Positions 51,012-60,513 of a stretch of 64,000 nucleotides of DNA are shown here, one piece after another. A program made the translations under genes and the position numbers. How positions within the stretch are numbered: the stretch's first letter is position 1; each line of letters opens with the position of its first letter. The stretch spans positions 1,302,001 through 1,366,000 of the forward strand of contig NZ_JAKFGN010000001.1 in assembly GCF_021502575.1 (NCBI RefSeq), read 5' to 3'. This DNA is from Bradyrhizobium sp. G127 (lineage in GTDB: Bacteria; Pseudomonadota; Alphaproteobacteria; Rhizobiales; Xanthobacteraceae). Below the pieces are notes generated by a model. That model made no database searches and was not told where the DNA came from. It saw only the letters and a program-made list of their open reading frames with translations.

Positions 51012-52434
51012 TTATTCCTACCTGATGTTTGTCGAAGCTGAAGGCGGGAATATTGCTGTTGCGCTCGGTATACCGATGGAAGAGAGAGACGGCGCCGTAT
51101 CGATTGATCAAATACTTGATGCGTGCATCGGAGGTTGTAACTTTGTCCTCGCGCTGCTGCCCAAAGAAGCTGTCGTTTTCATACCCGCCCGCCAAAGAGA
51201 TGATGACGTTGCGGCGAAGTTCGTAGTCCAGCCCGAGTTGCAGCGCGTTTGCCAGTACGCCCGTGGAACTGGTATCCGAGGTCTCCGTGACGATCTGTTC
51301 GGCCTTGAAATGAACATCCAGCAGGCGGGTTGGACGCCATGTCAGCATGGCCCTATAGGATGGCCCCTCGATGGTTCCGATCGAAAGATCATCGAACCGC
51401 TGCTGGACATAGCCCGCGCCAAACTCACCGCTGACAAGATTGGTGAGGCCGATGGTGAAACCTGAGAGCGCGCGATAACCTTGCGAATCCAGCGTCTGAC
51501 CGGGAACGCCCCGTATGTTTCGCTGATTACCTTCTACGCCTGCAAACCATCCCAGTACCGGTGAAAATGCGTAGTCGACACGGCCATGAAGCGAATAGAT
51601 CTGACCGTCACGGCTGTTCTGATTGATGATTGAACCATCCTGCGCGCGCGTCTGGCCGTAGTCATAGGAATCAACGCGTATGCCCACAGAGCTGGAAAAG
51701 CGATTGAATTCCTTTCGGATGGTAAGGTCGCCGGAGAACAGATCGTAAGGCGTGGGCGAGATTGCGTTGACCGGCGAACTCAGGGTTCCGACCCCCTCGT
51801 TCAGATGGGCAATCTGAAAGTTTGTGAGTACGGCAAGATCATGCGCGATATCGAACCACCCGTTGCCTTTCAGGCTGGCATTGGTCTGATCAAGGCTCGA
51901 GTTCTCTTTATATGAGGTGGATTGTGCAGCCAGCTTCAGATCGAGGCCGTGCCGCTCCCACAACGTATGTGCCCGCAACGAGGGTTCGAATACGGCGGCA
52001 ATGTCCGCGCGTTTGGTGGTGTTCGAGGAGAACACGTTGCTGTCGAAAAGCGCGCCCGATATTAGAGATGGATTGAACATCCATGAGCCCGCGCGAATTC
52101 CGACGGGTTCGTATCCGGGCTGCTGTCGCTTCTTCACCGGCATATCCTCGGGCGGAATTTCATTGCGCTCGTCCTGGTCGCTCATATCCGGCAGCGAAGA
52201 CGGTTCGAAGATTCGCTGCGCGTTCCATGGCGTAGTTAGAATCTCGGTTGTTGACGGGATCACCTGCGCGTTTGATGGCGACGCGAGACCGAGCACGAGC
52301 GCGGTTGCCGGCCACTGGACGATCTTCAAGCGTGCAATTTTCAGTCCATCGCGATCTGCTCGCGAGTTCGAACATACGGAGCGTTGACGCATTCCGACAT
52401 TGTTCAACGCTATCAACGCAAAAGTACTCTTCAT
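50992..52434 (-). CDS. Outer-membrane beta-barrel protein of the polysaccharide locus
   Basis: The 480 residues have an N-terminal hydrophobic segment (about 35-52) with a signal cleavage near SNAQ, a polar linker with MPVKKRQQPGYEPVGI, and then repeated amphipathic strands ending in an aromatic (VGINVTAQF), which is an outer-membrane barrel end. It matches the exopolysaccharide-associated barrel family (BBP2-like). Its likely role is to pass polymer across the outer membrane with Wza. The start is uncertain because the first 30 residues are unusual for a signal peptide. Confidence 0.75.
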   Translation of the reverse strand: MKSTFALIALNNVGMRQRSVCSNSRADRDGLKIARLKIVQWPATALVLGLASPSNAQVIPSTTEILTTPWNAQRIFEPSSLPDMSDQDERNEIPPEDMPVKKRQQPGYEPVGIRAGSWMFNPSLISGALFDSNVFSSNTTKRADIAAVFEPSLRAHTLWERHGLDLKLAAQSTSYKENSSLDQTNASLKGNGWFDIAHDLAVLTNFQIAHLNEGVGTLSSPVNAISPTPYDLFSGDLTIRKEFNRFSSSVGIRVDSYDYGQTRAQDGSIINQNSRDGQIYSLHGRVDYAFSPVLGWFAGVEGNQRNIRGVPGQTLDSQGYRALSGFTIGLTNLVSGEFGAGYVQQRFDDLSIGTIEGPSYRAMLTWRPTRLLDVHFKAEQIVTETSDTSSTGVLANALQLGLDYELRRNVIISLAGGYENDSFFGQQREDKVTTSDARIKYLINRYGAVSLFHRYTERNSNIPAFSFDKHQVGINVTAQF

Positions 52435-52748
52435 CCAGTGTCTCTTGCGGTAAGCAATCGTATCGAGAGAAGGCAGCGATGGTCATGCCGTTGTGCGTCG
52501 CTCAGAAAATCATCGCGGCGTGCCCACGAAGTTGCCAGCGTGGAATTAGTTTTCTCATCAACGCCTTACGACCCGCCTTCTCTGTCGAAAGAGGAATCGT
52601 GCGCATCAACGCTCGGTCCAAACATTGGTTCTGCATCGCGAAAAAAGTTTGCATCGCAAAGAGACGAGACTATGACCGCATAGCCTTCTTCGACGAACGA
52701 TGTATGATCGAATGCCGTATCAGCCTTCAGATACAATAAAGAGGTGCT
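52435..52748. other. Gap between beta-barrel and Wza-like genes
   Basis: About 314 bp without a convincing coding frame, in the middle of a minus-strand run. It probably holds the promoter for the barrel-Wzc-Wzy group. I see no clear hairpin or known regulator motif. Confidence 0.3.
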
Positions 52749-53336
52749 CTAGAAATAGCGTTCGGGTATTCGGATATTGTCTCCGGGAAAAATGAGCACT
52801 GGCGCATCGAGCGGATAAATCTCTTCTACCGTGCTTCCTGACCTCCTTAGATAGACCTTGTTCTCATTGGCGCGATAGGTGAATCCGCCAGCACTCGCGA
52901 TGGCGTCAAGCACGGTCATGCCCACACGATAGGGATACTCTCCGCTCTTTTTCACCTCTCCGAGAATGTAGAATGGGCGATAGAGAGCAATTTCGACATT
53001 CACGCGTGGATCGCGCACGATTCCTTTCGATAATGCGGCTGCGATCGATCGTTCGAGTTGCCGCGTCGTCAATCCTGCGGCTTTGATGCGGCCGGCGAGA
53101 GGCACCGACACGTAGCCTCCTGCATCCACTTCATATTCCCCGGCAACGTCGGGCTCTCCATAAACCTTCACTCGCACGCGATCTGTGGGGCCCAGAACGT
53201 AAGTTCCGGAACTTGGCGCAGGCGGAGAATACTTTTGTTGAGCACTGGCCGCCGTGCTCAACTGCATGCGGCCACCGTAAGCAATCATCGTTGCAACGAG
53301 AAGTGCGCTCCCGATGTAGATCGGCATTTTTGACAT
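52749..53336 (-). CDS. Wza-like polysaccharide export protein
   Basis: The 195 residues have an N-terminal hydrophobic signal (about 5-22), then the Poly_export domain (about 45-120: YVLGPTDRVRVKVYGEPDVAGEYEVDAGG..., shown here in part) and an SLBB-like domain (about 120-190: PFYILGEVKKSGEYPYRVGM). No lipobox cysteine follows the signal, and the protein is shorter than Wza and lacks its C-terminal transmembrane helix, so the adjacent beta-barrel protein may provide the outer-membrane pore. Confidence 0.88.
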   Translation of the reverse strand: MSKMPIYIGSALLVATMIAYGGRMQLSTAASAQQKYSPPAPSSGTYVLGPTDRVRVKVYGEPDVAGEYEVDAGGYVSVPLAGRIKAAGLTTRQLERSIAAALSKGIVRDPRVNVEIALYRPFYILGEVKKSGEYPYRVGMTVLDAIASAGGFTYRANENKVYLRRSGSTVEEIYPLDAPVLIFPGDNIRIPERYF

Positions 53337-53539
53337 AACTCACCCCGCTCGACATCAAGCATCATAGTCGGACAGAGCAAATTGGATCGCTCGACCAACT
53401 TTGTGTGATGATCGCGATGATAGTCGGGCAAAAAAGGCAAAAAAATGTGAGAAATTGTTCCGATGCTCTCGAAGCGGGTTCCGGAACGTCGATTGGCGCA
53501 CGCGATCATTCGCAAACAGATTGTGCAAGATGACAAATG

Positions 53540-54283
53540 TCATAGCACGAGGACTGTTGAGCCTTCGATCGCGATGCATGTGAGAACACCGCTGAACCAT
53601 GCGCCGGTGTCGATATTGATGCGATTGTTGAAAATCTGAGGGTGGTCGACCGGAGTGTGACCATGCACGATGATCTTGCCGTGATCGATCGTCGAGTTCA
53701 GGAACTCGTCGCGAATCCAAAGCAGATCTTCGGAATTTTGTTCCAGGATCGGAAGGCCAGGTCGTATCCCTGCATGGACAAACAGAAAATCTCCGCAACT
53801 GAAAGTGTTGGTCAAACATTGAAGAAACAAGTCATGCGTGCGCGGGAGAGCATGACGCAGTGATTTCTGAAGTTCGAGCGGTGATTTGGTAATGGTTCCG
53901 GATCGCAGAGAAACACCATAAGAAGCGAGCGTGTGCAGCGCGCCGAGCTGTGCCCAGCTATGAAAGGTGTGAGGATCGTCCCGCAGAAACGATTCAAGAA
54001 CGGCCTCATGATTACCGCGAAGGCAAACTGCGCTTCGCTGAACCAAGCGAACTGCGAGTTGATCGATCACGCCTTTCGAATCGGGGCCGCGGTCAACATA
54101 ATCACCTAGGTAGACTTCGCGCGCGTGCTGAATGGGTCGGCGGCGAAGATCGTCTTCGATGCGATCGATGGTTTCAGAGAGGAGGTCGCTCCTGCCATGG
54201 ATATCTCCGACGGCATAGATGCGTGTATTCGCAGGCAGCGACGCCGCGTTCGTTCGTGGATGATGAGTGGAACCAAATGGCAT
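53540..54283 (-). CDS. Calcineurin-type metallophosphoesterase
   Basis: The 247 residues carry the metal-binding motifs AVGDIHG (about 26-32), GDYVDRG (about 60-66) and LRGNHE (about 89-94), then VHAG and VHGHT. This is the bacterial serine/threonine protein phosphatase (PrpA/BSU-like) family. In this locus it could reverse phosphorylation linked to the Wzc kinase, but that is inference. It lies 203 bp upstream of the Wza-like gene. Confidence 0.88.
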   Translation of the reverse strand: MPFGSTHHPRTNAASLPANTRIYAVGDIHGRSDLLSETIDRIEDDLRRRPIQHAREVYLGDYVDRGPDSKGVIDQLAVRLVQRSAVCLRGNHEAVLESFLRDDPHTFHSWAQLGALHTLASYGVSLRSGTITKSPLELQKSLRHALPRTHDLFLQCLTNTFSCGDFLFVHAGIRPGLPILEQNSEDLLWIRDEFLNSTIDHGKIIVHGHTPVDHPQIFNNRINIDTGAWFSGVLTCIAIEGSTVLVL

Positions 54284-54355
54284 TGCCCGCGAGTTTCGCC
54301 ATGAAAGAGTTCCGCGGTCAAATGACCGTGGCGATACGTCGAGTCGATGGGAAAT

Positions 54356-54574
54356 TTAGAAGAAGATCAGCCGAACGAGGGCAACAATAGTAATCCAAGC
54401 TGCGATGTTGGCGAGAATGAGCCAATTGCGCAGGCGACGATTCGTCTCCGGCGGGGGAGGCAGCGCAGAAATATTGACGGGATGGGTACGCATTGGCTGT
54501 TCCGCAGCGGGCGCTTGCGACATAAGCCGGTCGCTGTCAGCTGTTGCCTTAATCTTCTGAAGCTGGACAATCAT
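54356..54574 (-). CDS. Small single-pass membrane protein
   Basis: A 72-residue protein with one C-terminal helix (NWLILANIAAWITIVALVRLI, shortened here to its first part: NWLILANIAAWITIVAL). An internal ATG at 54523 gives a 55-residue version; neither start has a clear ribosome site. It is next to the phosphatase gene in the same direction. Function unknown. Confidence 0.45.
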   Translation of the reverse strand: MIVQLQKIKATADSDRLMSQAPAAEQPMRTHPVNISALPPPPETNRRLRNWLILANIAAWITIVALVRLIFF

Positions 54575-55065
54575 TTGCGGTTCGCGATGAGCGGACAGAT
54601 GCGTTCTTTAGAAAGTCTAAGGTCGGTCTTTTAGTATTTGGTGAACGAGCTAGCGAAAAATATCGGCGTGATGTGCGGATCATTGCGCCAAACAAACAAT
54701 GCGCTCGTTCGATTCGATAATCGACTCCAATTTTTCTGGTCGCCACGTATCTGATTGTGCATGGCTGTGGCGACGAGACCGCAGCGTAAGAAATCGGCAG
54801 TTCATCTAAGCACTTCGCAACGCGATAAATTTTCGCGGTGCAAGAATTCGGCGCGCAAGCCGCGAGCATCGTCGATGCAAACTTTTCGTTTTGCTGCCCC
54901 ATTTCGTACAAAACTTTACGAAAGCTTTAATTAATGGGAGCGCGTTCGCTTCTGCGGCGCTCGGTTCGCATTCGCGAGAGCCGAGGCTTCACTGCAGAAG
55001 GTGCAAAGCCCATGAGCGATGAGTTCCATTTCTACGGCGTCGGCACTGAGCTGAAAGTATGAGCA
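54575..55065. other. Divergent intergenic region before the sugar transferase
   Basis: This 491-bp AT-richer stretch separates the minus-strand export group from the plus-strand precursor/initiation group and probably contains the promoters for both. I see an A/T-rich block near 54905-54940 but no recognisable operator. Confidence 0.35.
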
Positions 55066-55836
55066 ATGGCATCCACAATCACAGCCCGCTTTGTCCAGGA
55101 CAACTCGTCCCCTCTCTGGGTGGGGCCGCGCTTTATATCCGTTCGGCCCGTCGAATATGCCGGCACGAGCCCCTACCGCAACTACGGTGCTTATAACCTT
55201 CGCGCTTTGAAGCGCGTCTCGCGCGGTGAATCAGCCTCCGCTCTCAGCAAACGATTGTTCGATGCGACGGCAGCGAGCCTGGCGCTTCTGTTCTTCGCGC
55301 CGATGTTTATTGTCATTGCGATTGCGATCAAGTCGACCTCGCGAGGGCCGATCTTTTTTCGGCAGTATCGCTATGGTTATCGCAACAAGCTCTTCAAGAT
55401 ATACAAGTTTCGCTCGATGCGAACTGAGCTCGGTGATGCAGCCGGCGTCAAACAGACCGTGCTGGGTGATTCCAGAATAACGCCGATTGGACGAATTCTG
55501 CGAAGTACGAGCCTCGACGAAATTCCCCAGCTTATCAATGTCGTCAAAGGCGATATGTCGCTGGTCGGACCGCGGCCGCACGTTCCCGGCATGCTTGCTG
55601 CGAACACACTCTATGAGGATCTGGTTCCATACTATTTCCAGCGGCACATTGTACGACCGGGGATTACTGGCCTTGCTCAGGTGAGTGGCTGCAGAGGCAG
55701 TACGGTTGAACCCCGGTTGGCAATCGCGCGTGTCGATTATGATCTCGACTATATCGAGAAGTGGTCGCTTCGGATGGACGTCAAGATCATCGTACGTACG
55801 ATCCAGCGGGAGTTTTTGTCGGGTAGCGGATTCTAG
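55066..55836 (+). CDS. ExoY/WbaP-like initiating sugar transferase
   Basis: Transfers the first sugar-phosphate to undecaprenyl phosphate. The 256 residues include a single membrane helix (about 65-90), KFRSMRTE, the active-site region DEIPQLINVVKGDMSLVGPRP (about 152-172, quoted in part: DEIPQLINVVKGDMSLVG) and RPGITGLAQVSG. The short single-helix form matches ExoY rather than the long WbaP/WcaJ type. It begins the plus-strand half of the locus. Confidence 0.92.
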   Translation: MASTITARFVQDNSSPLWVGPRFISVRPVEYAGTSPYRNYGAYNLRALKRVSRGESASALSKRLFDATAASLALLFFAPMFIVIAIAIKSTSRGPIFFRQYRYGYRNKLFKIYKFRSMRTELGDAAGVKQTVLGDSRITPIGRILRSTSLDEIPQLINVVKGDMSLVGPRPHVPGMLAANTLYEDLVPYYFQRHIVRPGITGLAQVSGCRGSTVEPRLAIARVDYDLDYIEKWSLRMDVKIIVRTIQREFLSGSGF

Positions 55837-55897
55837 GCCTGATCTATTTTGCTGCGATTGACTCTCTTATTTCTGTATCTGAATGGGGGCGATGAAG

Positions 55898-57331
55898 ATG
55901 ACGAAGCAACAAAGTCGTATTATTCCTGTTCTGTTGTCAGGTGGAACGGGATCGCGGCTATGGCCGCTGTCGCGCGAGACATATCCGAAACAGCTTCTTT
56001 CGCTTCTGGGTGAAAGGACACTGTTGCAACAGACCGCCCAGCGGGTCGCCGATCCATCCATTTTCGATCGTGCAATCGTGGTCGCGAGTGTGGAACATCG
56101 TTTTGCGATTGCTGAGCAATTGCGAGCAGTTGGCGCTGTGGATTCAACCATGGTGCTCGAGCCTTTCGGAAGAAATACTGCGCCAGCGATCGCCATTGCG
56201 GCGCTTGTCGCCAGCGAAGCCGATCCCGACGCGGTCATTCTCGCGATGCCGGTGGATCATTGGGTTCCCGATGCGTCGGCGTTCCGCGACGCTGTGACCC
56301 TTGGAATGACAGCCGCGATGGGCGGCCGATTCGTACTTTTTGGGTTGCGTCCGACGGCACCCACCACTGGCTTCGGCTATATTCGATCCGGAAATCAGCT
56401 TGGCGCCACATCGGGCGTTTATGATGTTGCCGGTTTTGTCGAGAAGCCAAATCCTGCTGCCGCCGAGCGGCTTCTCGCGACAAATGACCACCTCTGGAAC
56501 AGTGGAATCTTTCTGCTGCCGGCCCGGTTGCTCATAGAGGAACTGGCGCGACTTGCTCCGGACGTGCTGGCCGCATGCAGGGCAGCGCTGGCAGGCGCTA
56601 CCCGGGACCTCGATTTCCTGCGCCTTGAAGATAGCGCTTTCAGCACCTGTCCCTCCGTGTCGCTCGACTATGCGGTGATGGAGAAGACAAGCTTGGCCGC
56701 GGTGGTTCCAGCGAACTTTGACTGGAGCGATGTTGGTAGCTGGTCTGCATTGTGGGAGAGGGGGGACAAGGATGCTGACGGCAATGTGGTGGTTGGGGAT
56801 GTTGTCACGGAAGACGCCAGCGGATGCTATGTTCGCGGTGAAGGACCTCTGGTTGCTGCGCTCGGTGTCGAGGATCTCATCATTACGGCGACACCGGATG
56901 TGGTTCTCGTCGCTTCAAAGCAACGGGATCAGGACGTCGCCAAACTCGTCGGCCGATTGAAAGCGAACGGTCACCGTTCCGCGACTCAAACCCAGTCGGT
57001 CCATCGGCCGTGGGGATATTATCAGTCGATCCACGCTGGAGACCGCTTTCAGGTCAAGCGCATCACCGTCAATCCAGGCGCCAAGCTGTCGCTTCAGAAA
57101 CACTATCACCGCGCTGAACATTGGGTGGTCGTCAACGGAACTGCCATTGTCACTCGCGATGACGAGGAAATTCTTCTCCGCGAGAATGAGTCGATTTTCG
57201 TCCCGCTTGGCTGCATGCATCGGCTGGAGAATCCCGGGAAGGTGCCGCTCAACCTGATCGAGGTGCAGTCGGGTCCCTATCTCGGCGAGGACGATATCGT
57301 TCGGGTCGAGGATATTTATCATCGGGTTTGA
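55898..57331 (+). CDS. manC: Bifunctional mannose-1-phosphate guanylyltransferase / mannose-6-phosphate isomerase
   Basis: Supplies GDP-mannose. From the ATG at 55898 it has 477 residues: nucleotidyltransferase domain with LSGGTGSRLWPLSRETYPKQ (about 11-30) and the FVEKP motif, and a type II phosphomannose isomerase cupin domain near 370-470 with NPGAKLSLQKHYHRAEHW. The length suits the AlgA/XanB/ManC class. ATGs 6 and 15 bases upstream are in frame; 55898 has the better placed GGGGG ribosome site. Confidence 0.93.
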   Translation: MTKQQSRIIPVLLSGGTGSRLWPLSRETYPKQLLSLLGERTLLQQTAQRVADPSIFDRAIVVASVEHRFAIAEQLRAVGAVDSTMVLEPFGRNTAPAIAIAALVASEADPDAVILAMPVDHWVPDASAFRDAVTLGMTAAMGGRFVLFGLRPTAPTTGFGYIRSGNQLGATSGVYDVAGFVEKPNPAAAERLLATNDHLWNSGIFLLPARLLIEELARLAPDVLAACRAALAGATRDLDFLRLEDSAFSTCPSVSLDYAVMEKTSLAAVVPANFDWSDVGSWSALWERGDKDADGNVVVGDVVTEDASGCYVRGEGPLVAALGVEDLIITATPDVVLVASKQRDQDVAKLVGRLKANGHRSATQTQSVHRPWGYYQSIHAGDRFQVKRITVNPGAKLSLQKHYHRAEHWVVVNGTAIVTRDDEEILLRENESIFVPLGCMHRLENPGKVPLNLIEVQSGPYLGEDDIVRVEDIYHRV

Positions 57332-57385
57332 ACGGGGCAGGCCAGACTGTCCTTCCTAAGCCACCACAATACGAGGGCAACCGCG

Positions 57386-58177
57386 ATGAATGCAGTAAGA
57401 CAAGCAAAGAATGTATTAAAAGAGGCGTTTCCGTCTCTTTGGCTACGCTGGCATTTGATGCATCGGCCGAAGTCCGCGGAGATCGAGCTATCGCTTCTGG
57501 ACAAGATCGTGCCAGACGATGCTGTCACCGTCGATGTTGGCGCAAACTGCGGCCTCTATACCCGCGAGCTGGCGCGACTCTCAAGGCATGTGCATGCATT
57601 TGAGCCTTCACGACAGATGGCAGATATCCTTCGGCATACTTCGGCGGCAAACGTGGAAGTGCACGAAATCGCCCTGTCCGATCGGGAAGGGGAGGCGGAC
57701 TTGTTGATTCCCCAAGGTGACCAGGGAGCGGTGCATGGCCTGGCTTCGCTCGAACCGCAAGTGGCGGTTTCCGCGAAGTCATGTTTCGCGCTGCATGTGT
57801 CTTTGGCTCGTCTCGACACGGTTATTCGGGAAGACGTTGCTTTTGTGAAGATCGACGTGGAAGGACACGAGCTAAGTGTTTTGAATGGCGCGGTGGGACT
57901 TCTGGAGCGGAGTCAGCCCGTCTTTCTTGTCGAGGCGGAAGACCGGCATCGTAAGGCTGCCACCGAATCAGTTTTCGAGTTTTTCCGAAGGAGGAGCTAC
58001 AGCGGATTTTTTATAGAAGACGGAGATATCGTATCCGTCGACCAGTTCGATCCGGATATTTTCCAGGATGCAAGTTCACTTCTGCCGAACGGCGGGAGAA
58101 AGAATGGTCAAGCCTACGTCAATAATTTTTTCTTCTTTCCGCAGCACCGGGACGGAAAGACCATCCTAAGCAGCTAG
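57386..58177 (+). CDS. FkbM-family methyltransferase
   Basis: The 263 residues contain the SAM-binding motif VTVDVGANCGLYTRELA (about 48-64), HAFEPSRQM and the FkbM signature VAFVKIDVEGHELSVLNG (about 150-167). In polysaccharide loci such enzymes O-methylate sugars; the acceptor is not determined. It lies between manC and ugd in the same direction. Confidence 0.85.
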   Translation: MNAVRQAKNVLKEAFPSLWLRWHLMHRPKSAEIELSLLDKIVPDDAVTVDVGANCGLYTRELARLSRHVHAFEPSRQMADILRHTSAANVEVHEIALSDREGEADLLIPQGDQGAVHGLASLEPQVAVSAKSCFALHVSLARLDTVIREDVAFVKIDVEGHELSVLNGAVGLLERSQPVFLVEAEDRHRKAATESVFEFFRRRSYSGFFIEDGDIVSVDQFDPDIFQDASSLLPNGGRKNGQAYVNNFFFFPQHRDGKTILSS

Positions 58178-58255
58178 AGAACTTTCAGAATTCTCCTTTG
58201 CAACATCCATGGTGCGACAGCACCGTAAGGCCGGCTTTATAAGACAGGATCGTCG

Positions 58256-59581
58256 ATGCGAATTGCCATGGTTGGAGCAGGGTATGTGGGATTGGTATCG
58301 GGAGCATGCTTTGCGGATTTTGGACACGACGTCGTTTGCATCGATAATGACAGGGAGAAAGTCACCGCGCTGGGCCGGGGTGAAATTCCGATCTATGAGC
58401 CAGGCCTCTCCGAACTTGTTGCCAATAATGTAAAGCAGGATCGCCTAACCTTTACTGACGAGATGAAAACGGGGGTTGGCAATGCGGATGTGGTCTTCAT
58501 CGCGGTTGGAACGCCGTCCCGGCGCGGCGACGGCCATGCCGATCTTTCTTTTGTCTATGCTGCGGCTCGCGAGATTGCGGTCTCGCTGTCCGGCTTCACG
58601 GTTCTTGTAACAAAATCGACTGTGCCGGTGGGCACCGGAGATGAAGTTGAGCGCATTATCCGCGATGAAAATCCCCAGGCACAGTTCGCGGTTGTCTCGA
58701 ATCCGGAATTCCTGCGCGAGGGAGCCGCGATACGCGATTTCAAGCATCCCGATCGGATTGTTATCGGCACCGATGATGCGCGTGCACGAGAAGTCATGGC
58801 TGAAGTGTACCGGCCACTTTATCTCAATGCGCCGCCGATTGTGTATACCGACCGTCGCACGGCAGAGCTGACGAAGTACGCCGCGAACTCTTTTCTGGCA
58901 ACGAAGATTGCCTTCATTAACGAGATCGCGGATCTCGCCGAGAAAGTTGGAGCCAATGTGCAGGAAGTTGCACGCGGAATCGGTCTGGACAACCGCATAG
59001 GAGCGAAATTCCTGCACGCCGGACCAGGATATGGTGGATCGTGTTTTCCGAAAGATACGCTGGCGCTGATCAAGACCGGACAGGATAATGAAGCGCCGCT
59101 GCGCATTATCGAGACGGTTGTGGCCGTAAACGATCAGCGCAAGCGCGCAATGGCGCGAAAAGTGGCAAATGCGTTCGGTGGCAACGGTAACTTGCGCGGC
59201 AAGACAGTGGCGGTGCTGGGCGTGACTTTCAAGCCAAATACCGATGACATGCGCGATGCTCCTTCGATTCCGCTCATCACTGCACTGCAGGATATGGGCG
59301 CGATCGTGCGTGCATTTGATCCGGTCGGCATGGAGCAGGCCAAGTTGGTTCTGGAAAACGTGAGTTTTTCAGATGATGCCTATATTTGCGCGACAGGCGC
59401 TCATGCACTTGTTATCGTGACCGAGTGGGAACAGTTCCGCGCGCTTGATCTCAAGAAAATGGCCACGATTATGGCTACTCCGGTCATCGTGGATCTGCGG
59501 AATATCTATTCATCGGATGAAGTCTCGCGAAACGGGTTTCTGTATTGCGGGGTTGGACAGCCACAGCCTGTGGCTTACTAG
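58256..59581 (+). CDS. ugd: UDP-glucose 6-dehydrogenase
   Basis: Oxidises UDP-glucose to UDP-glucuronate, a precursor for acidic polysaccharides. The 441 residues begin with the NAD-binding GAGYVGLVSGACFA (7-20), carry TKSTVPVGTG, the substrate lysine region ELTKYAANSFLATKIAF and the catalytic cysteine C263 in GPGYGGSCFPKD. Length and motifs match Ugd; GDP-mannose dehydrogenase is less likely because the overall sequence is of the UDP-glucose type. Confidence 0.93.
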   Translation: MRIAMVGAGYVGLVSGACFADFGHDVVCIDNDREKVTALGRGEIPIYEPGLSELVANNVKQDRLTFTDEMKTGVGNADVVFIAVGTPSRRGDGHADLSFVYAAAREIAVSLSGFTVLVTKSTVPVGTGDEVERIIRDENPQAQFAVVSNPEFLREGAAIRDFKHPDRIVIGTDDARAREVMAEVYRPLYLNAPPIVYTDRRTAELTKYAANSFLATKIAFINEIADLAEKVGANVQEVARGIGLDNRIGAKFLHAGPGYGGSCFPKDTLALIKTGQDNEAPLRIIETVVAVNDQRKRAMARKVANAFGGNGNLRGKTVAVLGVTFKPNTDDMRDAPSIPLITALQDMGAIVRAFDPVGMEQAKLVLENVSFSDDAYICATGAHALVIVTEWEQFRALDLKKMATIMATPVIVDLRNIYSSDEVSRNGFLYCGVGQPQPVAY

Positions 59582-59678
59582 ATCTGCACTCGATGGATTT
59601 GTCGCGCTACTGTAGATAGATGAACTTGTTCGTAATTCATCAAGGCTACCTGCTAATTTCCCCCAGAGATTAAGGTGA

Positions 59679-59705
59679 AAATCGCCGCGATGCGGCGATT
59701 TCCTT
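59679..59705. terminator. Terminator hairpin downstream of ugd
   Basis: AAATCGCCGC and GCGGCGATTT pair around a 3-base loop; only three T follow on the plus strand, so efficiency is uncertain. The rest of the 59582-59941 gap shows no coding frame I trust. Confidence 0.6.
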
Positions 59706-59941
59706 GTTCGAAATCCAATCGCATCCGCATCCGCATGCCAGCCTGCTGGACATGGCCAACCTAGCCGCGAGATTTGGAGCGACTGGGCACCGCATCGGAT
59801 GCCGGCTTGGGCGATGCTTGATGCTGATCAAGCCCCGGGCGGCAGAATATCGCTAACCTGCCATCATATAAAGGTCGGCGATGAATGCATCTCGATCATG
59901 CTTGGATACTTGAGCGCCGTTCATCCTGAGGAGTGTCTGAC

Positions 59942-60397
59942 ATGTTTAAAATTCCGCATGATGCCTTGGTGTTTGTGGGTGACGGCCGGAAAGCCCTGTT
60001 TTTGCGAAATGATGGCGACGCGAAATTTCCAAATCTCAAAACCGAGAGCGTGTTTGAGGCGGAAAATCCGCCGACTCGCCAGCAAGGTAGCGATAGGCCG
60101 GGACGGGTAAGCGAGGCTGCCCTAGCCGGTCGCAAAAGCGCTGTTGACGCGACCGATTGGCATGACTTCGAAGAGCACCGGTTCGCTCGGACCGTCGCGA
60201 CAGCCATGGAACAACTGGTCCGTACGAGCAAGGCGAAGGCCCTCGTCGTGGTAGCGCCGCCGAAAACGCTGGCTGAATTACGAGATGCGTTCCATTCTGA
60301 TGTGAAGGTTTGCATTGTTGCCGAGATAAACAAGGATCTCACCAAGCATCCGGTTTGGGAAATCGAAAAGCACCTTACGAGCGAATCTGAAGCCTGA
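59942..60397 (+). CDS. Host-attachment-family protein
   Basis: From the ATG at 59942 it has 151 residues and matches the family named 'protein required for attachment to host cells' in alphaproteobacteria: ALVFVGDGRKALFLRNDGD, WHDFEEHRFARTVATAME, LVVVAPPKTLAELRDAF, VCIVAEINKDLTKHP. GAGGAG lies eight bases before the ATG. The family name comes from one early study; it is also common in non-symbiotic bacteria, where it may be a stress protein. A universal stress gene follows. Confidence 0.8.
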   Translation: MFKIPHDALVFVGDGRKALFLRNDGDAKFPNLKTESVFEAENPPTRQQGSDRPGRVSEAALAGRKSAVDATDWHDFEEHRFARTVATAMEQLVRTSKAKALVVVAPPKTLAELRDAFHSDVKVCIVAEINKDLTKHPVWEIEKHLTSESEA

Positions 60398-60445
60398 ACG
60401 GACGGACGACCTCCCAAGTCACTGTTGTCACATCGAATAGGGGAT

Positions 60446-60459
60446 TTGATCTGGGTCAA
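60446..60459 (+). promoter_or_regulatory. FixK/FNR-type box before the universal stress gene
   Basis: TTGAT, four bases (CTGG), GTCAA: one base off the TTGAT-N4-ATCAA consensus and matching the variant I know from rhizobial FixK targets. It lies 55 bp before the stress-protein ATG, suggesting induction under low oxygen. Confidence 0.6.
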
Positions 60460-60513
60460 GATGAGCCGCGCCAAGACGTGGACCTAATGCAATCGCCAAG
60501 CAGGGAGTCCGCT

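Noticed and set aside
59728-59742. Short GCATCC tandem repeats as a CRISPR or minisatellite
   Set aside because: Only about three 6-base units are present and no spacers; no CRISPR array is seen anywhere in the window.
59799-60110. 103-residue frame overlapping the host-attachment-family gene
   Set aside because: It runs in another frame over the start of the better supported gene and lacks family features.
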